Of a stretch of 64,000 nt of DNA, positions 43,960 to 55,082 are shown piece by piece (position 1 is the first letter of the stretch; each line of letters starts with the position of its first letter). The notes below the pieces were generated by a model. The model saw only the letters and a list, made by a program, of their open reading frames with translations. It did not search any database and had not been told where the DNA came from. The translations under genes were made by a program, and so were the position numbers. The stretch comes from Phyllostachys edulis (taxonomy: Eukaryota > Streptophyta > Magnoliopsida > Poales > Poaceae), in contig CM070554.1 in assembly GCA_036346405.1 (NCBI GenBank), positions 40,414,204 to 40,478,203 on the forward strand, given 5' to 3'.

Positions 43960-45466
43960 ACAACTTCCATTGTCTGCTCCAGCCCAGAATCCATCCTTCT
44001 AGAGAGAAACGTGTGGCCTAGAACCACCTACCAAGCCATGGCTCTTTGTCCATTGGAATAGAAGTAGAAAGAATACATGCATGCCTGAATGATTGTATCC
44101 TCTACCGTAAAGAGTATGCAGACATGCATGTATGTCCGGTGTGCAAAGCATCCCGATACAAGTGTAAGAATCACTCCGATGACGATGAGGGCATCGAGGT
44201 GAAGCAAGGACCTCCTGCTAAGGTGTTGTGGTATATGCCTATAATTCCCCGTTTGAAGCATTTATTTGAGAACCGAAAGGAGGCAAGATTGCTGTGTTGG
44301 CACTCGAAGGAGCGTAAGAAAGATGGAAAGATAAGACACCCTGCTGATTCTACCTAGTGGTGAAACATTGATAGGAGCTTCAAAGACTTCAGTGCGAAAC
44401 CGAGAAATATAAGGTTTGGGTTGAGTGCAGATGGAATGAATCCTTTTGGTAATATGAGCAGCAGACATAGCACCTAGCCCGTGAATCTATGTATATACAA
44501 CCTTCCTCTTGGTTGTGTATCAAGTAGAAGTATATTTTGATGTCACTACTTATCCAAGGACCGAAGAAACCTGAGAACGATATTGATGTGTACCTAGAAC
44601 CATTGCTGGAAGGTCTTGTGACACCGTGGAACGAAGGGGTACAATTATGGGATGCGTACAAACAAGTGAACTTCACTTTACACGTCATGTTGTTCTACAC
44701 CATCAATTATTTTTCTGCCCTTGGTAACCTGTCGGGGTTCAGTACAAAAGGAGTCAAAGCATGTCTGCACTGCTTACATGATACCGAGTGTGTGTGGCTG
44801 AACAACTCAAGCAAAACTGTGTACATGCGTCACCGTAGGTTCCTTCCAAGGTATCACTCATACCGTAAGATGAAGAAACAATTCGACAGAAATAAGGAGA
44901 ATGGTTCATCTCCAAGGCCTTTTAGAGGGAAAGAGGTCTATGATATGGTTAAGGATATCGATGTTGTGCTTGGAAAGGGACCTAAATTGAAGACCCGTCG
45001 GAAGAACATCTAGAAGAAGCGATCAATTTTTTGGGACTTACCTTATTGGGAGCACTTAGAAGTTCGCCATTGCATCGATGTTATGCACGTGGAGAAGAAT
45101 GTATGTGATAGCTTGATTGGTCTCTTACTGAACATTCGTGACAAAAAAAGGATGATATCAATGCACGGCGTGACTTGGTTGATATGAATATAAGGACTGA
45201 GTTAGCACCGAAAGAGTCCGATATAGGACAAACGTACCTTTCCCCGACTAACTACACTCTATCCAAGACCAGGAGAAAGGAACTGTGCTAGAGCTTACAT
45301 GGTATGAAAGTTCCATCCGGTTACTTCGCCAGCATGAAGAAACTTGTTTCTATGGAAGATTTGAAATTAATTGGTATGAAGTCTCATGATTGTCATGTGC
45401 TAATGACACAAATGCTTCGTGTTGCAATTAGAATTATTTTGCCAAACAACGTCCTAGTGGCAATCA
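43960..45466 (+). pseudogene. CACTA-2 TNP2 transposase, first segment
   Basis: Similarity to the CACTA-1 TNP2 becomes clear at ILLERNVWPRTTYQ near 44000. It continues through CLNDCILYRKEYADMHVCPVC near 44085, GLSADGMNPFGNMSS near 44415, the open frame 44537-45013 (IDVYLEPLLEGL, KQVNFTLHVMLFY, FLPRYHSYRKMKKQF) and HCIDVMHVEKNVCDSL near 45072. Stops lie at 44355-44357, 44368, 44479 and 45013, and a frameshift near 45145 destroys the last part. The N-terminal transposase-associated domain is absent; 43836-43990 in its place shows only weak resemblance. Solo LTR 2 interrupts at 45466. Confidence 0.8.
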
Positions 45467-48400
45467 TGTAAGGACCCGGAATATTGGAATTTATGCCGAA
45501 TTAAGAATCATACTTAAAGCATAAGTCTTAATCAAGAACAACCGGTCCTTAACTAAAAATTATACTAGAAGCATAATTCTTAACAAGTCACAAATCCAAC
45601 ACTCAGGTTCCCGGATATGTGTCTCATGTTAGCTCCCAGAATCAGCTGCTAACATACACATATCCTTACAACATTATATCACAAGCATACACGAGTAGAT
45701 TATGCATACACGAGTAAAATATACACATCGGTAAAATTTTACAGCGGAAACATTTTGCAAACAAGAAACAGAAAATGAAATAATGATATAAACATTCCAG
45801 TGGAGCGCCACAACCCAAGGGCAACTTGACTGGGATTAAAGCCGAAGAACCAACGCAATCGTCTCAACTCGAAATATTAATTAGAATGTCTTCACTTGCA
45901 ACAAGTGGACAATTTCCACTGAGTACAGAAGGTACTCAGCAAGACTTACACAAACTATTAAAATAAAGTGTTTGATAGAGCCTACACAAAGGATTAGAAT
46001 TGATACATGCATAAGGTTAACAACAGGAAGGCTATAGTGGTTAAATTTGCATAAAGCAATACATCTTAACCTACAATTGCTAAATTTTAACAAAGCAATT
46101 TAGTAAATCAATTTGGACTAAAACAGTAATTAAATGAAGAATAATCATAAACAATAACCAATAAAGAAGTGGTGTTACACCACCAACACACCAGTACATA
46201 CTTAACCATTGAACCGAAATCCCATCCACCAAATAAAATGGGAATGTCAAATCTATACAAAGCGCTAATCAAATTCAAGCATTGTCCGTAACCGTGGACA
46301 CGGCTATTCGAATAGTTTTAAACCCTGCAGGGGTGTACATCTTTACCCACACGACTTAGTTAGCCCGTAAGCCATCTAGAATAATAGCACACTACCTTTG
46401 GTATGCCGGCCGGGTAAACTAAGATTTGGTATTTTTCAACAAGTTGACACTATTGAGTTGGACAACCCATGTGAGACTGATCCCGCTTAAACAACGACTG
46501 ATAGCATCTGCTCAACCGGGGTCCACATGTTGTGTCGGGAATGCCGACCCAGTCAAAGAAATACGAACTGTGCTCACTACACATATTAGACCGCAGTCGG
46601 GGCCCTGAAGGTACGTACATGCGATAGAACACATATACGCCCTCACCCTTCTAAGAACATCTGATATTGATATAAAATTCACATGGCATAAGACACGGCC
46701 CGAAGACTTAAGCATCTATGCCATATGAGATCAATACACATGTCCTTACTCTCCTGTTTCCAACTCAATAGCATTAACCCTTTATTTAACCAAACAGTGC
46801 CCATACACCGCGTGTGGAAGTACGTTGGGGCTTGAATCATCCAGTCGATGTTCAGTCCTTAATCAACCCAAACAAGACAACCACATTTCCCAATTCTCGT
46901 GCACTACGGCACCACCACTAGCATCCACTTGTCCAGATTTGAAATCAGATTAGCAAGAAGGGTTTAAACTCATTTCTGATTTAAAGAGACTAACAAAGAA
47001 ACAAATACTGGAAATTCATTTGTGATTCCCATGTTTGACAAGATAAGCTTGCCAAACACTACCGTTCTAAAGACTGCATGGCTAAGCAAAGTTCTAACCT
47101 AAATATTTTAATACAAACACTACCTTAAGCTGAGTGTATGATTAAATTCAAGGTAAGCCACAAAGATTGGGTTGTAACTAACTAGAGACAGATCACAAAT
47201 AATTTTTAGAAAATTGCATGCAACAGTATCACTGTATTTTGTAAATCTACAGTTCACAAATTTGGGATCAACATGATGCAGAGAGAAAGCTTGCCTCGGT
47301 AGAAGTCCACTTGTTCACTCTTGTAGGCGTAAAGGTTTACTCCGCGTAATTCATAATCTAGAGAGAAAAATACAATAGTGAATAAACACCAATAAAATCG
47401 AGAAATCCACAATGCTCAAAAAGGCATGATAATTACATATTAATGAGGTTATGATTCTAAATGTATTTAGGTATGGGTTTTAATTTAATTTAGAGTTCAA
47501 TTTCTTATGGACTTGTTAAAGTTAATTCAATTTCTGGAATAAACTTAATAACTGATAATATCTGGAGTTTAGGTGATATTGTTTTCCTTAACAGGACACC
47601 TAATACTCACAAACACTCTCTAGGCATTCTATGTATACATCTACGATGATCATACAGTCAAAATCAATCCTCTTATATATATTTCTTATCAATTAATCTT
47701 CTAAAATCTTAGTAAGTTTTCAAAAGAATAGATTATTTTATTATCTTATCAATTACTAAGATACTATTCACACAGAAATGGAAAGACAACAGCTTCATGG
47801 GTTTTAGTTTAGCTAGTTTTGTTTTGGTTAATCAAATTAGTGCTTATTCTTTGGATGATTAGCTTTTGTTAATTTAAAGTCTAAAGCTTAAATGGATTTA
47901 AAGGTTACTAGGATCAAAATTTCATAAATGCATTATGTCTACTATTATTTGGTCAAAGGTCAGACAACCACATTGATTTCAGTTAAGCTCCAATTAGTTG
48001 GCTAATTTAAACACATTAAAAAATTTACTAGTCACTAATTCATTTAGCTTCTTAATTTCACTATAGTTCGAACTAGAAGGTTGCTTGCTAGGTGATGACC
48101 AAAAGGACCAATTGAAATTATTAATACCTCTAGCTATTAGATTAACATTATCAATTGCTTATTAACAAAATTGATTCTTTCTATATCAATTAATTTAGTG
48201 GGGTGACCTTTAGAGTTAAACACAATATAAAGCATTAAATTTTCAATTACAATTTATTTTTCACAACAAGGGTAGATTAATTGCCTTCTTTTATTATTCG
48301 AAACTTTAACATTATAATGGGTTTTCATATTTTATTTGCAGATTTGACTATTTCTCGTTGTTAAATAGCTTAAGTGCTCAAATGACTAAATGAATAGAAA

Positions 48401-51047
48401 ATATTTCTAATTATAGGATTGACTATGTTATAATCCTATTGACAAAACTAACATCTTGATTACTAGTTATGCATATATAATAGCAGTTTTTCAGGATTAC
48501 AGTTCTATTAGCTAATCTTCTTTCAAATTCAAACTTCCAATTTATTAACTTCATTGTTATTCACAAAATTAGCTAGAAGAAGAAAGGGTGGGCCTTGCTA
48601 TTAGCTTAATGACAAAATAACCTTTTTATCTCATTACCATTCATTCTCTGTTCATTTATTTCAACTAAAGTGCTGTTATAGTTCTTATAATTGACTATTT
48701 CACTAAATTAAACACTATTTGCTAATTGTCTTCAGATCACTGTTCAAATGCTAAAATACTAATTTAGACTTTTATCAACTCACACTTCCAGTAGTCAATT
48801 CAATTATCTGCTTGCTAATCCAATTTTTTTTAGTGGTTAAATAATTAAACACAAAAGGATCAGTCACCTAACAGAGAATATCTTTTGTCAGTTCATTCAT
48901 TCTACAACAGGGCAAATTTCTGAATTGGACAGCTATCACTTATTTCATATTAATTCAATCCTTCAACTTTTACTAGAGTAATTAGGTGATCTAACAACCT
49001 TTACCAGAGTAATTGATCTTGGTTGGTTTGACAAAATAGCTTTACTGAACACTTCATCTGCTCATTCATTTTCATCAAAGCACTGTTACAGATCTGGCAA
49101 CTAGCTTTTTCACTAATTCAAACATTCATTGGCTACTTATTTTTGAGTGAACAATTGGTCAGTTAACAGGTTAATTAGCAACCATATTGGATATCCTACA
49201 AGTTGGACCCACATGTCAGTGTGTGAGAGAGAAAGAATTACACAGAGCAGAACAGGAAGCACAAGACTGAGCTGGGGTGGTGTTTATCAATTCATACAAA
49301 AACTTCTATGATTTGACAACTAAGTTTCTTATTAGCTTAACCATTCATTTGCTAACTATACTTAAGATCTATGAGGTCAATTCTTTCCAGTTCTTCCCTT
49401 TTCGGTTTAGCTACAGTACCACCAATTCAAAACAGGACAGAGGGGCTATGCACTGGGGAGCTCAGGGGTGGATTGCCACCGGTGAAGGAGAGGTGGCGAG
49501 GTGAAGGAAGTGACTAAAACGGGTTCCCTGGGGGTCAGTGAAGCTAAGGGAGGTTGCTACATGACGTGGCTGGTATGGTAGTGGCGCGGCAACGGCGAGC
49601 GGCGGTCGGCAGTGGAGGTGAAAAGAGGTGACGACACAGAGAGGATTAGAGTGGAAATCAAAGCACGCATGAGCACCAGTAGGGTATGGCGAACTCACCG
49701 GTGCGGTCAGCGAAGGTGAGGAGGCACCGAGGAGGTCCGACGACGGCGACCATGGGCGGTGCGGCGGAGGTCCTCGTCGTGGGGCTCCTGGAGAGGATGA
49801 GAGTGGGAGTGAGTGATCGGAGGTGGTAAAGAAGAGCTAGAGGGGGCTCTGGGAGAAAGGAATTGGAGAGGGAAGCCTCGGAGACAGAGCGGCGGCGGAA
49901 GAGGCGGTGGCGGCCAGATATGAAGAAGATGGACGCGCGCTGCTCCACAATGAATGCTTCTTCAAATTGATCCTTGATTCGTAATGGTGGGGTGGTGGAG
50001 TATCGGGTGACGCAGTTGCGAGTGGTCGGAGGTGGTCGAAGTGGCTGGAACGACTACAAGCGGCGCGGCGGCGACAGAGAAGAAGGGCAAGAAACCAAAG
50101 AAGATGAGGCGGGGTGCTCCTATAAATGGAGGTCAAGAAACTTCGAGGTGGGGGTGGCGTGGCACAGCTACAAGATCGCGTCGACAAGGAATTGGCCGCG
50201 TGTCCCAGGCTGCAGCGGCGGAGGGATGGCGTGGCGTCGGTGTCGCGCTGAGGAAGGAGACAACCAGCGGATGGAGTGGGGCCCGCGAGTCAGCGAAATA
50301 AAAGAATGGCGCGGTCGGTTGGAGCCGAGTTAAACAGTGACTGGCTCGAGACGGTTAAGTGCGGACCATCCGATCGGGAATGGACGGTCGAGATGAGGTG
50401 GGCCGTTCGGACCATCCGATCGACCGTGCGATTTGGGCCGCTGATTTCCAATCCAACGATCCACAAGAGTTGGGTGCGGCTCGGTACATTAATGGACTCC
50501 ACCGAGTCGATTAGCCGAGTCGGGTTTGAGCCCAACGCACAGTGCCCACGAGTTTAGGTCTAAGGCTTTGACTAAGATTTTAATTCTGATTCCCACTTTG
50601 ACCAAGGGTTTAAAAATAGAAATAAAATTTATAAAATTCTGAAATAATTCAAGTGAGTTCCTGGGATAGTCTAGTGTTTATAAAAATTATTAAACCTTAC
50701 TGTTCATATAATATTTTGTAAAATATAAATTCAAACTTAGTGTATGTTATAGATATGTATTTGAATTTTCTCTGGTTTGAATTTAATCCCAAAAATTTGG
50801 GAAAAATTATATTAATTCCTAATAATTATTCTAGTATTTAAATAAATTATTTTCCAGAGATCTTATGAACATTTATTTAAAATTTCTTTTGTGGCTTTAA
50901 TTTGAATTAGAGGTTTACATTTGATTTTAAGATTTTCAATTTGATTTTAAGATTTTCAAATGCATAATTTATGCACATGCTCCAGAAATAACAAATATAA
51001 TATAAAAATGCATATAATTACTGTTTATTAAAATTGGGGCTGTTACA
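45467..51047 (-). repeat. solo LTR 2 (5581 bp) inserted in CACTA-2 TNP2
   Basis: It starts TGTAAGGACCCGG, ends GGGGCTGTTACA, and is flanked by the perfect duplication AATCA (45462-45466 and 51048-51052). It carries the lineage blocks in minus orientation: hairpin GAGTAC-agaag-GTACTC at 45921-45937 and palindrome CTATTCGAATAG at 46304-46315. A GC-rich leader lies at 49470-50280, with a TATA-like ATTTATAG on the minus strand at about 50123-50131. The extra length relative to solo LTR 1 lies mainly in an AT-rich tract at 47400-49260. No primer-binding site, gag or pol is seen. Short GC-rich ORFs in the leader are not genes. Confidence 0.8.
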
Positions 51048-51052
51048 AATCA

Positions 51053-51502
51053 TGAGGCTTTGTAATTTCTTTAACTCAATTGCTTAGAAGGTCATCGACC
51101 CCGTAGGACTAGATGCTCTGCAGGCCGAGGTGGTGACGACTCTATGTCATGTTGGGATGTATTTCCCTCTGTCATTTTTTAATATCATGGTCCATCTCAT
51201 TGTTCACCTTATGAAAGACATAAAATTTGCGGCCCTGTGTTCCTAGAGGGACATGGGAATTCTCAAGTCCTATGTATGGAATCGATCTCGGCCAGAGGGC
51301 AGCATCATCAAAGGTTATGCAACCGAAGAGGTCATTGAGTTCTACGTTGACTACATGGCTCAGGTGCAACTGATAGGTGTGCCTCTATCTTGTCATGAGG
51401 GAAGGCTGGAGGGTATCAGAACCATCGGAAGGAAAGCAATCACTCCCGATTTCGACGCATACTCTCGAGCCCATTTCACGGTCTTGCAACACATGACCCA
51501 AG
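51053..51502 (+). pseudogene. CACTA-2 TNP2 transposase, DUF4218 segment
   Basis: TNP2 resumes after solo LTR 2 with the counterpart of LCYFFNSIAQKVIDAKGLDAL (here near 51060-51110). It then gives MGILKSYVWNRSRPEGSIIKGYA at 51253, which is DUF4218, and continues open through GRKAITPDF to HMTQV, where solo LTR 3 interrupts at 51502. Stops and shifts occur before 51250. It is the same domain as 31859-32306 of CACTA-1. Confidence 0.8.
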
Positions 51503-54082
51503 TGTAACACCCCGATTTTCAGAATCAGGATGTTAATATTTAATTTGGCAATATATTAAATTTTTTACTATGTTTAAAAAATATATATTCCAGTGTTTAA
51601 TCAAAATGTTGCTTTTAAATCAAATTATTTGAAAGACTGCATTAAATTAAATTATTTTGATTTCATGTTTTCGCATGTATTTCAAAAATCATGTCGTCAT
51701 GTATTCTTTCACATCGTCGCTCGATTTTCCAATTCGACCAACCGTAGATGAAACATCGGCTTGACTCATCCTTTGTTATTGCCATTTCTCTTCCCCTACC
51801 CACTCCTCACTTCCATTTCTTTATTCCCCTGACAAGCAAAGTCCAACTCCACTGACATTTCTTTGTCCCGTGTTGACTGAAACCTTTTAGTCTTGGTTTA
51901 TGAACTTCAAATGGTTTCGAAGTTCGACCAAAGTCAGTAAACACAATTGTCAACAAAGTGAGCGAAGAATCAATTGAATTAAATTGGAATTTCTTGAAAA
52001 CTGATTTTCAAACCTTCATAACTCTCACATACTAAGTCCAAATGGAATAATTCTTTCACCTAACTTCATATAAAATCATCATCTAGCTACTGTAGAAAAA
52101 CATGCATTTTTGAGTAATTTGAATTTTTCGGCTTTTCTCGATGTTTATTCGATATCGTCTTTCTTTAGATTCCGAGTTGCCAGAAGTAAGCGAATACGTA
52201 ACCGAGAGTGAGCAAGTGAACTCCCTGAAAGGCAAGCATCATTTGAACTTTCTTTTGCATCATATTTGATCCCAGTTTTGTTAAGTTAGTGCAATGATAA
52301 TTGCTTGCATGCTATTTTTGATAATGTCGCTATTTTTGTGATGTGTAGATTAGTTATCTCCTAATTCATTGAGGTTATACTTGAATTATTCTAGTACCGC
52401 ATGCTTAAGTTAGAATGGTTGAAATATATTGTTCGGGTTTGCTTAGCCATGCAAGTCTAGAACCGGTAGTTGATTGTTGGGAATAACCCGACAATTATGG
52501 GATAAACACAACTATCATTATATACTTTTGTTTCAGATCTTCGTATCTGTTTTATGAGTCAAATTTTATCATTTTAAATGAGCTTTTGGTCTGGACAAGT
52601 GATGGTTAGTGATGGTGCCTTTGTGCACGAGATTTGGGTAAGTGGTTGACTTGTCTAGGCACTTAAGGACCGAACTTTGGTAACATCTTTGATTCAAGTA
52701 AAACTCGTGCTTTCACACGCAGTGTATGGGCACTGCTTGGTTAATTAAGGGGTTGGTGTTGTTGAGTTGATGACTGGTGGTGTGAGGACGTATATGTGTT
52801 CCGTCGCATATATGCTTCGTAGGGTGCCGATTGCAATTCTATAATGTGCGGGTGAGCACTATTTAAACTTTATTCATTGGGTCAGTGTTCCCGGCACAAC
52901 TTGCGTGTCCATTTGGTTGGTAGGTGATATAGCCTATCCTAAGTGGGATTACATCACACATAGGTGATTCAACTCAATAATATCAACTTGCTAAAAAATA
53001 CTAAGTCTTGGTTTACCCAGCCGGCATACCATAGGAAGTATGCTATATTCGGAGGCATCTGGAGGCTTACGGGCTAATCAAGTCGTGTGGGTAAAGTAGT
53101 ACACCCCTGCAGGATATAAATCTATTCGAATAGCCGTGTCCACGGTTACGGACGACCACTTGAGTTACATGGTTGCTATTGTTAGACTTGGAATTAAAAT
53201 TGTGGTTATAACTTGGTATTCGTCATGAATGGGATGTTCATGCTTGCTATTGTATCAAAGTGGACAGCCACTTTGTTATTTGTATGATTTATTTGTTATT
53301 CAATTTACTACTTATTCACATGCTTTACTTCTACTTCAAATCTGATTTCGAAATGGTACTTGAAAAACTAGTATGTGTAGGTTGTAAATTGTTGCGTCTC
53401 TTTTGCAAAACTAAGCCAATATGAGCCATCCTTTGGAACAACCTCTAGCATAACTAATTTTTATTTGTGTAAGACTTGCGAGTACCTTTGTACTCAATCC
53501 GGTTGCTACAATTTCAGGTGAGGAAGACTTTGAACCCGTTGAGCTCGTTAGTGTCGATTTATGCGACATTGACGAATAGTGCTATCATTCAACTCCCAGT
53601 CGGTTGCCGATGGGTTATGGGGCATACCATGCTGGATATTTTGGTTTATTTACTAGCTTCCGCTATTACTTTATGATCTTATTTCAATTTGGCCGGTCGG
53701 CCACTTGTAATAGTTGTAGACTTGAACTATTATGTTGTATGTCTTTTGACCTATGAATGTATGAATGTTGTATGGATATGATCAATGCTATATGTGAGTT
53801 TGGGGCATGTTGGTCGCTGATCTTGGGAGCAAACATAACCTCATGCTCGTTGTTCATGGATTCCATTTTAACTCACTATGCGTGGTCTTTGATTGTTTAG
53901 AGAACCGATAATCATGCAGTGCTTGCAAAGGAGCAGTACGCATGATCACTAGGGCTCTAGTTTCAGTAAAGATCTCTCATTTAGATGGAGTTAACTTAGA
54001 ATCCATTTACTTGGGGCCCAGAGTTATCTCTATAAGGTCGGGTAGGCCTCGGTCTTACAGAAATAACCCGGGTGTCCCCACA
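51503..54082 (+). repeat. solo LTR 3 (2580 bp) inserted in CACTA-2 TNP2
   Basis: It starts TGTAACACCCCGATT, ends GGGTGTCCCCACA, and is flanked by the perfect duplication CCAAG (51498-51502 and 54083-54087). It lies in the opposite orientation to solo LTRs 1 and 2. It carries CACTTAAGGACCGAAC near 52660, the palindrome CTATTCGAATAG at 53122-53133, the hairpin GAGTAC-cttt-GTACTC at 53480-53495 and GGCCGGTCGGCC near 53692. No internal domain is present. Confidence 0.85.
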
Positions 54083-54087
54083 CCAAG

Positions 54088-54500
54088 TGTCCCCATACAT
54101 CGACGACCATAAAGACATGGTACACCAACAGAATCTAGGTCGGTCGTAGGTTTGGATCACGAGAGAGCACAACCAGCGGTTCAACGAATGGTTAAAGGTG
54201 CGATTCACTAGGAGGCCATCATCAAGTGATGATATGCTGCCATGGTTGGCAAAAGGGTCAAAATTTACAATTGTGATGTGGCAGGGACACGACATAAATG
54301 GGTACACATTTTATACGACAGCACAAGATAGGAAAAGCATAGTCTAAAACAGCGGTGTCCGCATAGATGAGGAAGAGTACAATCAATTTGATGAGTTGCC
54401 TCCTTTCGAAGACAGCATCAGGCTCGACGAAGAACCCAGAGAGGAAGCTAGCTATATGTGTGTCGATCATCGTAAAGGGCTATTTTTTAAAACAAAATAG
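54088..54500 (+). pseudogene. CACTA-2 TNP2 transposase, C-terminal DUF4216 segment
   Basis: The frame continues with the SPYID-type block (HKDMVHQQNLGRS near 54110), FNEWLKVRFTRRPSSDD near 54185, KFTIVMWQGHDINGYTFY near 54260 and DEEEYNQFDELPPFEDSIRL near 54370, and ends at a TAA near 54500. TAG codons interrupt at about 54147 and 54343. Compared with CACTA-1, about 300 bp of the DUF4216 core (including the VFYVTDP segment) is missing between SGVRID and EEYNQ. The junction shares a GAnGA sequence. Confidence 0.8.
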
Positions 54501-54714
54501 CAAGTGGAATGATCCCACACGGTGAACACCTATTTGAAAAATTGTTCCATTGTAATTATGAAATTCGACATGTAATTAAGGAATTATTCCATTGTAATTG
54601 TTCACTAATTAAGAAAATATTCCATTTGTGATTGTATCTGCTTTCTTGTTTTCAAAGGGTATGGCTAGCATTTCCTAAGGCTAGCCAAAAACTAAATATT
54701 TTTAGCTATAGAAG

Positions 54715-55060
54715 GAACTATCACAGGTGGTTTAATGGAATAAACCGTCTGTGATATATGTAGCACAGACGGTTCCTAAGGCGCCAAAATATTTCGCCTC
54801 CCACGCATGCATCCAAAAATTTCCCCCCACCCGCGCTGAGCATCACAGATGGTTCCATAATAAAACTGTCTATGATATGCTCGCTTATTGCAAACGGTCC
54901 TGGAATAGAACCTTCTGTGATATGCTCGCTTATCGCAGACACTCCTGGAATAGAACCGTATGTGATATGCTCTCTTATCACAGACGATTCTTTAAGAGTA
55001 CCGTCTGTGATATATAATATCACAGATGGTTCTTTACGAGAACCGTCTGTGATATGCATT
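54715..55060. repeat. internal motif array of CACTA-2 at the second-gene promoter
   Basis: About twelve diverged copies of ATCACAGACGGTT and its inverse occur, many in facing pairs. They are followed by TTATAAGTAGG at 55061, a TATA-like sequence, and the second-gene leader. This equals the internal array at 30055-30140 of CACTA-1. Confidence 0.85.
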
Positions 55061-55082
55061 TATAAGTAGGGCCCGCTAGGGT

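Noticed and set aside
49837..50333. GC-rich ORFs of 89-119 codons on both strands
   Set aside because: They belong to the GC-rich leader of solo LTR 2. Similar chance frames occur at the same place in solo LTR 1 and the gypsy A LTR.
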